A program made the position numbers and the translations under genes. A stretch of DNA of 64,000 nucleotides from Buttiauxella sp. A111 (lineage in GTDB: Bacteria > Pseudomonadota > Gammaproteobacteria > Enterobacterales > Enterobacteriaceae). Of this stretch, positions 44,941-53,293 are shown piece after piece. The stretch is taken from NCBI RefSeq assembly GCF_014189855.1, contig NZ_BJFN01000006.1:248001-312000 (forward strand), given 5' to 3'. A model generated the notes under the pieces. The model did not search any database. It was not told the DNA's origin and saw only the letters and a list, made by a program, of their open reading frames with translations. Within the stretch, counting starts at the first letter, position 1. Each line of letters opens with the position of its first letter.

Positions 44941-46248
44941 ATGGATATAGCCATTATTGTTGCTCTGGTAATGTTTTGCGGCGTGTTTATTTTGCTGATG
45001 GCGGGAACGCCAATTAGTATCAGTATTGGGATTTCATCCTTTGCTGCGATGTGTCTTATTTTACCTTTCGATGGTGCCATTCTCACATCCGCGCAGCGTG
45101 TGTTTGTTGGCCTGGACTCCTTTGCATTATTAGCCATCCCCTTCTTTATTCTGGCCGGTAATTTAATGAACAATGGCGGGATAGCCATTCGTTTAATTAA
45201 CTGCGCAAAAATGATCAGTAATTTCCTGCCGGGCCCATTAGCGCAGACCAACGTGGTCGCCAACATGCTATTTGGTTCCATCAGTGGATCAGGCGTGGCA
45301 TCTGCGGCAGCCGTCGGCGGCATCATGTCGCCCATTCAGAAAAAAGAGCAGTACGATCCTGCGTTTAGTGCCGCGGTTAACATTGCCTCTGCGCCAACGG
45401 GAATGCTTATTCCACCGAGCAACTCACTGATTGTTTATGCAACGGTGGCGGGCAGTGTTTCTATTTCCGCGCTGTTTATGGCCGGTTATATCCCAGGTAT
45501 CCTGTGGGGTTTAGGCGTGATGTTGGTGGCGGGCTTTATTGCTAAACGCCGTGGTTATGTTGCGGATCGCTCGGCGAATAAAGGCCAGACGCTTCGTATT
45601 CTGTTTGATGCCGTACCAAGCCTGATGATGATTGTCGTGGTTATCGGCGGTATTCTCGGTGGCGTATTTACCGCAACGGAAGCCTCAGCCATTGCGGTGG
45701 TTTATTCCCTGGTGCTGGGCATTATTTATCGCAATATTAAAGTAGAAGATTTGCCGCAGATATTCCTCGCGACGGCGAAAATGACCGCTATCGTTATTTT
45801 CATGCTGGCTGCGTCGTCTATTATGTCGTGGGTGATGGCATTTACTAAAATCCCGGCACTGATTGCCTCCGGTTTACTTTCTGCAACCGATAGCTTTATA
45901 GTCATTCTGCTCATAATGAATGTGGTATTGCTGCTGGTAGGGACCTTTATGGACCCAACGCCTGCGGTGTTAATTTTCACCCCAATCTTCCTGCCAATCT
46001 GCATGCAGTTCGGTATGGACCCGGTGCAGTTTGGCATCATGATGGTGTTTAACTTGTCACTCGGCACGATTACGCCGCCGGTGGGGCCAATCTTATTTAC
46101 CGGCTGTAAAGTGGGGGATATTAAGATTGAGCGGGTGATCAAACCGCTGTTGCCATTCTTCGCGGTGATTGCGGTGGTTCTGATGCTGGTGACGTATTTA
46201 CCGGCTATCTCCATGGCGTTGCCACAGAGTATGGGTCTGGTGAAATAA
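44941..46248 (+). CDS. TRAP transporter large permease (DctM type)
   Basis: A 435-residue membrane protein with about twelve hydrophobic segments, the channel subunit. DctM hallmarks are GTPISISIGISSF, SISGSGVASAAAVGGIM near residues 115-131 and LGTITPPVGPILF near 377-389. The operon ends in a strong terminator. Uptake is Na+- or H+-driven (family knowledge). Confidence 0.93.
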   Translation: MDIAIIVALVMFCGVFILLMAGTPISISIGISSFAAMCLILPFDGAILTSAQRVFVGLDSFALLAIPFFILAGNLMNNGGIAIRLINCAKMISNFLPGPLAQTNVVANMLFGSISGSGVASAAAVGGIMSPIQKKEQYDPAFSAAVNIASAPTGMLIPPSNSLIVYATVAGSVSISALFMAGYIPGILWGLGVMLVAGFIAKRRGYVADRSANKGQTLRILFDAVPSLMMIVVVIGGILGGVFTATEASAIAVVYSLVLGIIYRNIKVEDLPQIFLATAKMTAIVIFMLAASSIMSWVMAFTKIPALIASGLLSATDSFIVILLIMNVVLLLVGTFMDPTPAVLIFTPIFLPICMQFGMDPVQFGIMMVFNLSLGTITPPVGPILFTGCKVGDIKIERVIKPLLPFFAVIAVVLMLVTYLPAISMALPQSMGLVK

Positions 46249-46254
46249 AGAAAA

Positions 46255-46283
46255 ACGAGCGAGGTATCCCTCGCTCGTTTTTT
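46255..46283 (+). terminator. Rho-independent terminator of the TRAP operon
   Basis: ACGAGCGAGG (46255-46264), loop TATC, CCTCGCTCGT (46269-46278), then six T. A run of A precedes it, so it also works on the minus strand for the autotransporter gene that ends at 46321. Confidence 0.9.
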
Positions 46284-46320
46284 CAGGTTGCTTACAGCAT
46301 TTGGATGCCGCTTACTTCGG

Positions 46321-49300
46321 TCAGAAGCTGTACTTCACCCCAACCATAGCGGACGAATCGCTGTAACCTTTATCGCCCACCTGAACACCCACGTTGCCCC
46401 ACAGATTCAGATGTGGATTCAACTGGCCCTCAACACCAGTTTTGATTTCCCCGATATTGCGCGCACCGCTTTGATAAACACTGGCACCGTCCATCCGTGT
46501 GCCAAAGTCATTGGTGTTGTGGATCCAGTTAGCTTCTACGAAAGGCTGGAAGATGCGGTTTTTACCGTCATCAATTTTGCTGTGTCCTTTCAGGTAGGTA
46601 CGCACACCCAGACGAGTCTGGATATTACCGTCACCTCCACCGCTGACACGGGTTCCGTTGCTTTCACGTTGGTCGTCTGCCTTGACACCCATCCAGATTG
46701 CCTGTGCCTGAGGCTGGATAAACCATTCATTCGTAGAACCCTGGCTACCAATAAACTCACCCAGTTTGTGGGTGTAGCCTAGTTCCAACGAGGCGGTTAC
46801 ACCGCTTGATTTATAGGACTCGCCCTGGATGTTCTGACCTTTCACATGGTTGTTAAACCAGCCGTATTGTGCCCAGCTGTCCAGGTAAGTGCCCTGATGT
46901 GTTTCGTCATTTTCATACCATGTGGCGTAAAGACCCGCGCTGTAACCATCCACCGAACCTTCAGAGTGATATCCGGTGATATTGGAGTGGCTATTACTGC
47001 GGTTGTTACCGTAACCGGCCATTGCCCCCAGATGCCAGCGTTGCAGACCGTCGTTGCTCCACTGTGCGAGATCGCCACCCAGTTGCACGACATAGCGATT
47101 GCTTTGGGTGCTGATCTGTCCGCTGCTATCTTTCCAGCGGTTATGCCCACCCACCTGACGTAACCACAGGCTGGTGACTTTCTTCTTGCCGGTAAGCGCG
47201 TCGGTATACTGTGTTTCACCCAGACGGTCATGCAGTCGGGTAACAAACATGGTATTGGCTGCCGCGAGGTTGGCGGTATAACTGGCAGATTCAGGGCGAA
47301 CGGTCGGTTTGCCTTGATTATCCGGTTCAGGGTTAGGTTCTGGCGTTGGTGGAGTTTCCGGATCTTCCGGGTCGACAGGACCTACCGGAGGCTCTGGCGG
47401 TACAATGATGTCAGGTGGCGTTGGTGGCTCCGTTGTATCCAGGCTTGTCAGGAACCAGTCGGACCCTTTTTTCACCAGGCTGTAATCATAAGCGCCAGCA
47501 ACAATACGCCCTGATTTAGTGAAAGTACCGTCTGACTGACCGTTCACTTCCACAACGCGGATCCCTTCAACGGTGCTGGCTCCGCCACCACCGGCATTGT
47601 TGATCTGCATGAAGGTGTTGCCGCTGGTATTGCCGTTGACCACGAGCTTATCGGTTACCGAAGTGTCATCACCCAGAACCGTGTTCATCTGCAATGTCCC
47701 GTCCTGGCCATTCCAGTTATTAACGGTCAGCGTGTGACCGCTGGTCATTGGCAATGTGGACGGCGCTGCATAACGGATGGTCCCGGCGAGGTTAACGTCA
47801 CCGGTCAGGGAATCCGCCGTCATGTTCCAGGAACTGGTTTTATCGATGTTCACATCCGTTGGGTCAATCCAGCCAGTCAGGTTTGCACCGTTTTGCAGAG
47901 ACAACGTCGTGTTGTCTTTGCCAATGATATTACTGACCAGTTGTGCGCCGCCGTTTGTGCCATCCAGCACTAACTCACCGCCGTCGATATGGGTGTCGCC
48001 CGTCCAGGCTGTTTTGCCGGTCAGCGTCAGAGAACCGTCGCCAGCCTTGGTCAGGCTACCTTTGGCTGTGCCATCGATAATATCGCCGTCATAGCTGGAA
48101 TCATCTGCGGCCGTTGCATTATTAGCGGTCAGCGTTGCACCGTTAAGTTGGACTTCACCACCGGTCCCACCCAGTCGGTTCACCCACTGGTTATTCCCGT
48201 TCAGGTCAAATACACCGCCATTGATGTTCACCGCTTTACTGCTGGCAATACTGTCAACGATGTCGGTACGCAATGTGCCTGCGTTGACCACCGTTTCGCC
48301 AGTGTAGCTATTAGCGGATTGTAAAGCTGTGGTGCCCGCGCCTTGCTGAGTGAGCGTGCCCGTACCGGAAATAACGCCACCGAGAGTGGTTTCCGCTGGG
48401 TTGTTGATAACAAACGCGCTGTTATTGGTAATATCGCCCACGAGTGAGCCCGCAGTACTACCATCGCCAAGTTGCAAGGTGCCACCGCTGATGGTCGTTC
48501 CACCGGTGTAGATGTTTGCGCCAGTCAGCACGGTGGTGCCATTTAAGTTTGTCACTGAACCCTGGCCCGTCACGATGGGGGAGAAAAGGTAATTTCCCGA
48601 CGTGTCAGAGTGGTTAAAGACCAGGGCAGTCGTGTCGTTCAGTAAGTTAACTTTGGCCGTTTCCAGAATTCCCGGTGCAGCTGCAGGCTCCCCGTCTTTC
48701 GCGCCGATATAAATCGTACTGGCGTCACCCGCGACATTAATGGCTTTTCCTGCCACCACACGGCCCCCATCGGCAACCGTCAGGGTTCCCGTACTTGAAG
48801 CGATGTTGGAATCTTTAGAGGTATAGCCGATGGTGAGGGTGCGGTTTGACCCAATATCCCATGTTGAGCCCGTCCCACTGACAAGAGCGTGGCCGACAGA
48901 CCCGTCTTCAGTTGCAATTCCGCCGCCGGCGCTGTTGACTGTGCCGCCTGAGGTAATGTTCATAACGCCTGAGCCGTGGCGACCCACATGTAATGGACCA
49001 TCAGTAATCGTCCAGTTTGAATCGTTGCCACTGACGTTTACTGTACCGCTGGCCCCGTGGCTATCGCCAACATAAGAGGCTGATGTAGAAGTCACTTTGC
49101 CTGCGTTGCTGATGTTAAGCGCCCCGGTGCCGTTAGTTCCGACGGTGATTCCCGAGCTTTGATCCGCATTAACAAATAAGTGTGAATCGGCACCGTCGAC
49201 GTTAACGACGCCATTGCTACCGTTGTTTTGCCCGATATTAATAAACATGGCGTACGCTTCGCCGCCGTTCTTAATATCCAGCGTGCCATCGCCCCCGCCG

Positions 49301-49641
49301 CCCACTGCCGTGGTGCCACGGCCAGACGGGTCGTTTGAGGTGGTGACGCTGTCGTACCAGGTGCCACCATCAATAGTCAGCGTCCCTTTATCACCACGGC
49401 CATAACCCAGGACTGAACCCGTATCAAAGGCGGGATCTTGTCCTGAAACGACTGACTCGTTTTGTTTAATGGTGAGAGAGCCGGTTCCGCCGTTACCGAT
49501 ATATAAGGCTGTGGGGTCTGAAGGCAGGTCTGCAACCCTGTGCGAGTCATTGATCGTTTCGGCACGTGCAGTGGTACACAGCGAGGCGACAATAAATAAA
49601 CCTAGTCCTTCGCGGGATACCGCTTTATAAATATATTTCAT
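46321..49641 (-). CDS. Pertactin-type autotransporter (type Va secretion)
   Basis: A 1106-residue surface protein. The start at 49641 gives MKYIYKAVSREGLGLFIVASLCTTARA, an extended signal peptide; the longer frame from 49701 only adds a polar stretch. The passenger (about 30-700) is built from short repeats rich in glycine, asparagine and threonine (GNGGTGSLTI, GTGALNIS, and autotransporter strand repeats like GANIYTGGTTISGGTLQLG) expected to form a beta-helix. A pertactin-like segment (LDTTEPPTPPD) and a proline-rich linker precede the C-terminal 12-strand barrel, which ends YSDSSAMVGVKYSF with the terminal phenylalanine. It is probably an adhesin; no protease motif is seen. TamA may help its assembly (inference). 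Confidence 0.9.
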   Translation of the reverse strand: MKYIYKAVSREGLGLFIVASLCTTARAETINDSHRVADLPSDPTALYIGNGGTGSLTIKQNESVVSGQDPAFDTGSVLGYGRGDKGTLTIDGGTWYDSVTTSNDPSGRGTTAVGGGGDGTLDIKNGGEAYAMFINIGQNNGSNGVVNVDGADSHLFVNADQSSGITVGTNGTGALNISNAGKVTSTSASYVGDSHGASGTVNVSGNDSNWTITDGPLHVGRHGSGVMNITSGGTVNSAGGGIATEDGSVGHALVSGTGSTWDIGSNRTLTIGYTSKDSNIASSTGTLTVADGGRVVAGKAINVAGDASTIYIGAKDGEPAAAPGILETAKVNLLNDTTALVFNHSDTSGNYLFSPIVTGQGSVTNLNGTTVLTGANIYTGGTTISGGTLQLGDGSTAGSLVGDITNNSAFVINNPAETTLGGVISGTGTLTQQGAGTTALQSANSYTGETVVNAGTLRTDIVDSIASSKAVNINGGVFDLNGNNQWVNRLGGTGGEVQLNGATLTANNATAADDSSYDGDIIDGTAKGSLTKAGDGSLTLTGKTAWTGDTHIDGGELVLDGTNGGAQLVSNIIGKDNTTLSLQNGANLTGWIDPTDVNIDKTSSWNMTADSLTGDVNLAGTIRYAAPSTLPMTSGHTLTVNNWNGQDGTLQMNTVLGDDTSVTDKLVVNGNTSGNTFMQINNAGGGGASTVEGIRVVEVNGQSDGTFTKSGRIVAGAYDYSLVKKGSDWFLTSLDTTEPPTPPDIIVPPEPPVGPVDPEDPETPPTPEPNPEPDNQGKPTVRPESASYTANLAAANTMFVTRLHDRLGETQYTDALTGKKKVTSLWLRQVGGHNRWKDSSGQISTQSNRYVVQLGGDLAQWSNDGLQRWHLGAMAGYGNNRSNSHSNITGYHSEGSVDGYSAGLYATWYENDETHQGTYLDSWAQYGWFNNHVKGQNIQGESYKSSGVTASLELGYTHKLGEFIGSQGSTNEWFIQPQAQAIWMGVKADDQRESNGTRVSGGGDGNIQTRLGVRTYLKGHSKIDDGKNRIFQPFVEANWIHNTNDFGTRMDGASVYQSGARNIGEIKTGVEGQLNPHLNLWGNVGVQVGDKGYSDSSAMVGVKYSF

Positions 49642-50510
49642 ACGTTTTATTATCTCGGAGCCTATTATTATCGTACTAATTATCTGGGGATCCATTCCCA
49701 TGATATTGGTAACGGCAAATTCATTATCTGGTTATATGAAGACGAACAGGAGCAAGCATCCAATGATGCAGTCTGCCTATTTTCCATACAACTCGTTGCC
49801 CGCTAATATATCATTTCTGGCAAAGTGGGTGAGATGGGGTGATTATTATTAATGACCACTAAGTGTAATCATTAAATTGCACATATAAAAACAGAGTGAA
49901 TTTTTATCTATTAGCATCTATGTCTTCAAAAGAAACGCTATAAAAAGCCACAAAATTATTTAATGGTGTTTTTGATTTAATTAATTGATTTTAAATGTTT
50001 TTATTGCTTTGTGGTGCGTGTGTTTATAAGAGGTTTTATGACGAATTATGAAACCGTTTTTCTTACAAGTATTGAATGCATCTTAATTAATTACGCGACA
50101 ATAAGTGGAATCAATTATTTACACAATTGGAGTCGTGTTTCCTGATAATTATTTAATTAAAGTGTTCTGATTTTTCCAGTTAATAACCGTTTTGAAAAAC
50201 ATTAGTTTTAGTGTGGTATGATTAATTAACTAAAATAATTAGTCGATGAAATAGACAAAACGATTATTATTGTCGTTTATTTGGGCAGTTAAAGTCGGAC
50301 TGGTTATTTAATCATCCTTTGCTTGCCTGATATTCAAGAATTGATTCTCATTTAACCCTTTACAGCAATGTCGCATTGCGAACCGCGCTGATCCCTTTTC
50401 TCACCATCCACCTGTTATAAGTCTTTCCAATATTTTCTCAAAAACAGCCCTCACATCACAATTTTGCTCAAAAAATATCACTGTGACTGATGAGTATTTC
50501 CTCATTAATC

Positions 50511-50526
50511 CGTGAGTGTTATCACA
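50511..50526 (+). promoter_or_regulatory. CRP-like site 1
   Basis: CGTGAGTGTTATCACA matches TGTGA-N6-TCACA at nine of ten bases. It lies 51 bp upstream of a second CRP-like site, close to five helical turns, on the same face of the DNA. Confidence 0.55.
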
Positions 50527-50561
50527 TTAAACTGGCGATTTATCATGAATCGGCCACTTTT

Positions 50562-50577
50562 TGTGAGACATATCACT
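50562..50577 (+). promoter_or_regulatory. CRP-like site 2
   Basis: TGTGAGACATATCACT matches TGTGA-N6-TCACA at nine of ten bases. With a possible -10 TACAAA at 50620-50625, it would be centred near -62, the class I CRP position. Confidence 0.6.
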
Positions 50578-50590
50578 ATTGAAGCCACGA

Positions 50591-50610
50591 TTTCCACTTC
50601 GAAGTGGAAA
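50591..50610. promoter_or_regulatory. Perfect 20-bp palindrome, candidate operator
   Basis: TTTCCACTTCGAAGTGGAAA reads the same on both strands. It overlaps where the -35 of the predicted promoter would lie and is 68 bp before the first gene. It is a good candidate site for the regulator encoded at 57515 or for a repressor; it could also fold as an RNA hairpin if transcription starts further upstream. Confidence 0.5.
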
Positions 50611-50677
50611 ACAACTCGCTACAAAGCTTTAACACCTCCCGATACCTTAAAAGCCTAATAGCGAAGAGGTACGTAGT

Positions 50678-51013
50678 GTGAATAGCGGAGCGGTAATGGT
50701 TAATGAAGCCGGGAGTACCGAGGTTACACAGCTTACAGAACGGGTGCTGGCGTTTATCTATACGCTGCTCAACAACAGAAACATCACGCCCAATGCGGTG
50801 CAAGAACAGATGCTGACTTCCCATGTTCGTGCCATGGCGCATCGGTCACTGACCGGCGAACCGTTGCCAGAAGTTGAAGAGAGTCTGTTTGAGGAAATCT
50901 CTGCTGACTCGCTGGATATGGCGAAAGCAGTGGTGGGACAGTTTGGCAATTTACCGGTTGAAGAAGCGTGGTTGTTGTCAGTGCATTTTGAAGTCGCGAA
51001 AGACAATCTTTGA
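50678..51013 (+). CDS. Stand-alone PRD-domain protein (EF_0829/YhfY-like)
   Basis: A 111-residue protein consisting of one PTS regulation domain and no DNA-binding part. It reads QMLTSHVRAMAHRSLTGEPLP with histidines at 49 and 55 and a third at 103 (LSVHFEVAK), the pattern of phosphorylatable PRD histidines. The GTG at 50678 follows AGAGG; an ATG at 50696 behind GGAG would give a 105-residue form and is equally likely. E. coli YhfY is a similar lone PRD protein in an operon with PLP enzymes and an unusual membrane protein. It probably senses PTS phosphorylation and modulates a partner (inference). It is the first gene of the cluster. Confidence 0.8.
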   Translation: MNSGAVMVNEAGSTEVTQLTERVLAFIYTLLNNRNITPNAVQEQMLTSHVRAMAHRSLTGEPLPEVEESLFEEISADSLDMAKAVVGQFGNLPVEEAWLLSVHFEVAKDNL

Positions 51014-51030
51014 ATAATCAGGAGATAACA

Positions 51031-51393
51031 ATGGAACAAATTACCGTAGTAATTGGCGACCGCCTGGGTAAAGGCCAGAAAGTGGCTGCAGGGATTGAAA
51101 AAGCGGGTGGCCGGGCAGTGGTTATTCCTGGTGTTGCCGCTGATATGAAACTGGGCGACGTGATGAAAGCAGAAAATGCCACCTTTGGTATTTCATTCTG
51201 CGGTAGCGGTGGTGCGGGTGCCATTACCGCGCAGACCAAACACGGCTACAAAGCCAAGTACGGCATGCGTTCAGTGGAAGAAGGCGTTACCGCAATCAAT
51301 GAAGGCAACAATGTACTGGGCTTCGGCTTTATGGATAAAGAAGAGTTGGGCGAGCGCCTGGTTCTGGCCTGGGCCAAGAAGCACGGTAAGTGA
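51031..51393 (+). CDS. Glycine-rich small protein, EF_0830 family (DUF2620-like)
   Basis: A 120-residue soluble protein of the family first named from Enterococcus EF_0830 (from memory); function unknown. Its centre has one cysteine, C57, in the motif SFCGSGGAGAITAQ, preceded by a Rossmann-like first strand (ITVVIGDRLGKGQK). E. coli YhfU (DUF2620) has a comparable cysteine followed by a glycine/alanine run. The motif is loosely like the phospho-cysteine loop of PTS EIIB proteins, but there the cysteine is near the N-terminus. It ends with TGA overlapping the GTG of the next gene. Role in transport is suggested only by the neighbours. Confidence 0.75.
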   Translation: MEQITVVIGDRLGKGQKVAAGIEKAGGRAVVIPGVAADMKLGDVMKAENATFGISFCGSGGAGAITAQTKHGYKAKYGMRSVEEGVTAINEGNNVLGFGFMDKEELGERLVLAWAKKHGK

Positions 51394-51692
51394 GTATGAA
51401 AGAACACTTCTCAGAAACGGTGAGAGTGAAAGGGCGTGGCGATACTAAAGCCAAAGCCTTTGCTGACGCCCTGAATCATGTTCAGGGCTCGGTTATGAAA
51501 TCGTCTCCCCATATTTTACTGCGTATTGAGCCACAGGATGTGCAGGTCATTCAGGCGCGAGTCCAGGTAAAGAAAGAGGCATTTTTGTTCTTCTTTCTCA
51601 AGCGCGAAAAGCAAATGTTCAGCGTGGAGTTGGATGTTAGCGTCAATGTTACCGCCATCAATATGGACAAAGTGGACTTTATTACATCCTAG
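51390..51692 (+). CDS. DUF4312 family protein (EF_0831 type)
   Basis: A 100-residue soluble protein of unknown function that I assign to DUF4312. It has an alpha-beta pattern: FSETVRVKGRGDTKAKAFADALNHVQ, then a basic-hydrophobic segment (VKKEAFLFFFLKREKQMFSVELDV) that could lie on a membrane surface. The GTG at 51390 overlaps the previous stop as GTGA; an ATG two codons later is possible. Members are always found with the EF_0830 type and DUF4311/DUF4310 genes (from memory). An ERIC repeat begins directly at its stop codon. Confidence 0.75.
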   Translation: MSMKEHFSETVRVKGRGDTKAKAFADALNHVQGSVMKSSPHILLRIEPQDVQVIQARVQVKKEAFLFFFLKREKQMFSVELDVSVNVTAINMDKVDFITS

Positions 51693-51814
51693 CCCGTCAT
51701 CCTTCGAGCCGCAGGTGCGTTGTCTGCACTCGCTTACCCCAGTCACTTACTTAAGTAAGCTCCCGGGGATAAACGAGCTTGTCGCCTTCCTGCAACTCAA
51801 ATGATTTAGGGCAT
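51693..51814. repeat. ERIC element inside the operon
   Basis: About 122 bases matching the enterobacterial repetitive intergenic consensus: the left end CCCGTCATCCTTCGAGC, the centre CCCAGTCACTTACTTAAGTA with CTCCCGGGGATA, and the right end GCCTTCCTGCAACTC with TTTAGGGCATAC. It separates the DUF4312 and DUF4311 genes and can form a long hairpin in the transcript. Confidence 0.9.
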
Positions 51815-51848
51815 ACATATCAATGTAAGAAGGAAGAAGGACAGACTG

Positions 51849-52625
51849 ATGTTCTTAATAATACTAATAAAATCACTCATAATCGGGGGGCTCGTCGGCG
51901 TAGGTGTTGGCGCCGGGGCTGCACGTATGTTTCACGCGCCAACCACTCAAGGTATGGGTGCTTTTCGTACATTAGGTGAACTTAACTCCTGCGAAGGAGA
52001 TCCCGCTTCACACTTCTCATTCGGATTAGGCTTCTTCTTCAACGCCTGGGCATCTTCAGTTGCGGCGGGTGCTTTTACTCAGGACGTTGACCATCGCATT
52101 ATCCCAAACTGGGGTGCTGCCGCGTTGATGGTGAAAAACCGCAACGTCGCTGAAACCCTGCATGACCCGAAAAAAATGGCAATCGCGTGCGGCCTCATCG
52201 GCATGATTGTGGTCGCTTTCCTTAACTCCACCGCTTCTGCCGTTCCAGCAGCATTACAGGTCACGGCGGTAAAAGTCCTTGTTCCTGCGGCTAACTTGCT
52301 GGTTAACACCGTGATGCCGGTTATTTTCTGGCTGGCGGCGATTGATGCAGGTAAGAAATCAGGCTTCTGGGCCACGATTTTCGGTGGCTGCGCGCAATTG
52401 ATTATGGGCAACGCCGTTCCGGGCCTGGTACTGGGTATCCTGATTGGTAAAGGCGTGGAAGAGAGCGGTTGGAACCACGTCACCAAAGTGATGATGGCTG
52501 CGATTGTGGCGCTGTTTGTGCTGAGCGGATTCTTCCGTGGCTTCGATATGAAGATGATTGAATCCTTCCATCTGACCGTGCCGAACTGGCTCGATCTGAT
52601 CCACAGCTCGCTCAGCGGCAAATAA
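51849..52625 (+). CDS. DUF4311 membrane protein (EF_0832 type)
   Basis: A 258-residue inner-membrane protein with about six to seven hydrophobic segments. Recognisable parts: glycine-rich first helix GGLVGVGVGAGAARMF, GELNSCEGDPASHFSFGLGFFFNAWASSV (about 45-73), and AIDAGKKSGFWATIFGGCAQLIMGNAVPG. I assign it to DUF4311. Its polar loop with NSCEGDPASH may form part of a substrate path. With the following DUF4310 protein it totals about 470 residues, close to single-chain YhfT of E. coli, so the pair may be two halves of one transporter (inference). ERIC lies just upstream; the ribosome-binding site AAGGA precedes the ATG. Confidence 0.78.
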   Translation: MFLIILIKSLIIGGLVGVGVGAGAARMFHAPTTQGMGAFRTLGELNSCEGDPASHFSFGLGFFFNAWASSVAAGAFTQDVDHRIIPNWGAAALMVKNRNVAETLHDPKKMAIACGLIGMIVVAFLNSTASAVPAALQVTAVKVLVPAANLLVNTVMPVIFWLAAIDAGKKSGFWATIFGGCAQLIMGNAVPGLVLGILIGKGVEESGWNHVTKVMMAAIVALFVLSGFFRGFDMKMIESFHLTVPNWLDLIHSSLSGK

Positions 52626-52638
52626 CAGGAGCCTCGAC

Positions 52639-53280
52639 ATGGAACAAAATAAAGGTTTTTGGTATGCCGACTGGTCGTTCCCGATCTTCGTTGGCCTGCT
52701 TTCATCCGGCGTGTTCGCCGGAACGCACATGTACTACCTGTACGGCATCGGCGCATTTAACGAAGTGGCCTTCGTGGCCATGCTGAAAGCGGGCATCGAC
52801 ACCGGTGTTTACGGCGCGGTGGCAGCGTTCGGCGCAAGCTTCCTGTTCGCCCGTATCATCGAAGGTTCACTGGTCGGGATCCTGGATATCGGCGGTGCGA
52901 TTCAAACCGGTGTCGGGCTGGGTGTTCCGGCGTTACTGCTGGGTGCAGGTATTATTTTCCCGGTAGCGAACTTCGCAGCATCGCTGGCGACGGGGTTGGT
53001 GATTGGCCTGGCCATTGGCTACCTGATCATTCTGGCGCGTAAATTCACTATCAACCAGAGCGATTCGACGTACGGCGCTGACGTGATGATGGGCGCGGGT
53101 AACGCTTCCGGTCGCTTCCTTGGGCCGTTGATCATCCTGAGCGCGATGACCGCTTCTATCCCGATTGGTATTGGCTCCCTGATTGGTTCGCTGCTGTTTT
53201 ACCTGTGGAACAAACCGATTACGGGTGGCGCAATTCTGGGTGCGATGATCCTTGGGGCATTCTTCCCGATCGCTTTATAG
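52639..53280 (+). CDS. DUF4310 membrane protein (EF_0833 type)
   Basis: A 213-residue membrane protein with about six hydrophobic segments (for example ATGLVIGLAIGYLIILARKF). It opens NKGFWYADWSFPIFVGLLSSGVFAGTHMYYLYGIGAFNEVAFVAMLKAG and contains GGAIQTGVGLGVPALLLGAG. I assign it to DUF4310. It begins 13 bp after DUF4311 with a clear AGGAG site. It is presumed to be the second integral subunit of the uptake system. Confidence 0.78.
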   Translation: MEQNKGFWYADWSFPIFVGLLSSGVFAGTHMYYLYGIGAFNEVAFVAMLKAGIDTGVYGAVAAFGASFLFARIIEGSLVGILDIGGAIQTGVGLGVPALLLGAGIIFPVANFAASLATGLVIGLAIGYLIILARKFTINQSDSTYGADVMMGAGNASGRFLGPLIILSAMTASIPIGIGSLIGSLLFYLWNKPITGGAILGAMILGAFFPIAL

Positions 53281-53293
53281 ACAGGAGAAAACC

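Larger units (their letters stand above)
49642..50677. promoter_or_regulatory. 1-kb AT-rich non-coding region between the autotransporter and the PRD cluster
   Basis: About 1,036 bases with no gene I can support on either strand. Most of it (49840-50340) is very rich in A and T, of the kind often silenced by H-NS (inference), and contains the divergent promoters of the autotransporter gene and the DUF4310-4312 operon. The right 170 bases hold two CRP-like sites, a perfect 20-base palindrome and a plausible -10 (listed separately). Confidence 0.6.

Noticed and set aside
46288-46782. A 164-residue open frame opposite the autotransporter gene
   Set aside because: It is antisense to the conserved barrel-coding region, has no ribosome-binding site and no recognisable protein pattern.
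50341-50375. Fur-box-like stretch near GAATTGATTCTCATT
   Set aside because: Match to the 19-base consensus is only partial and there is no iron-related gene nearby.
51779-51979. Short open frame starting in the ERIC element
   Set aside because: Its sequence is translated repeat DNA and it overlaps the start of the DUF4311 gene in another frame.
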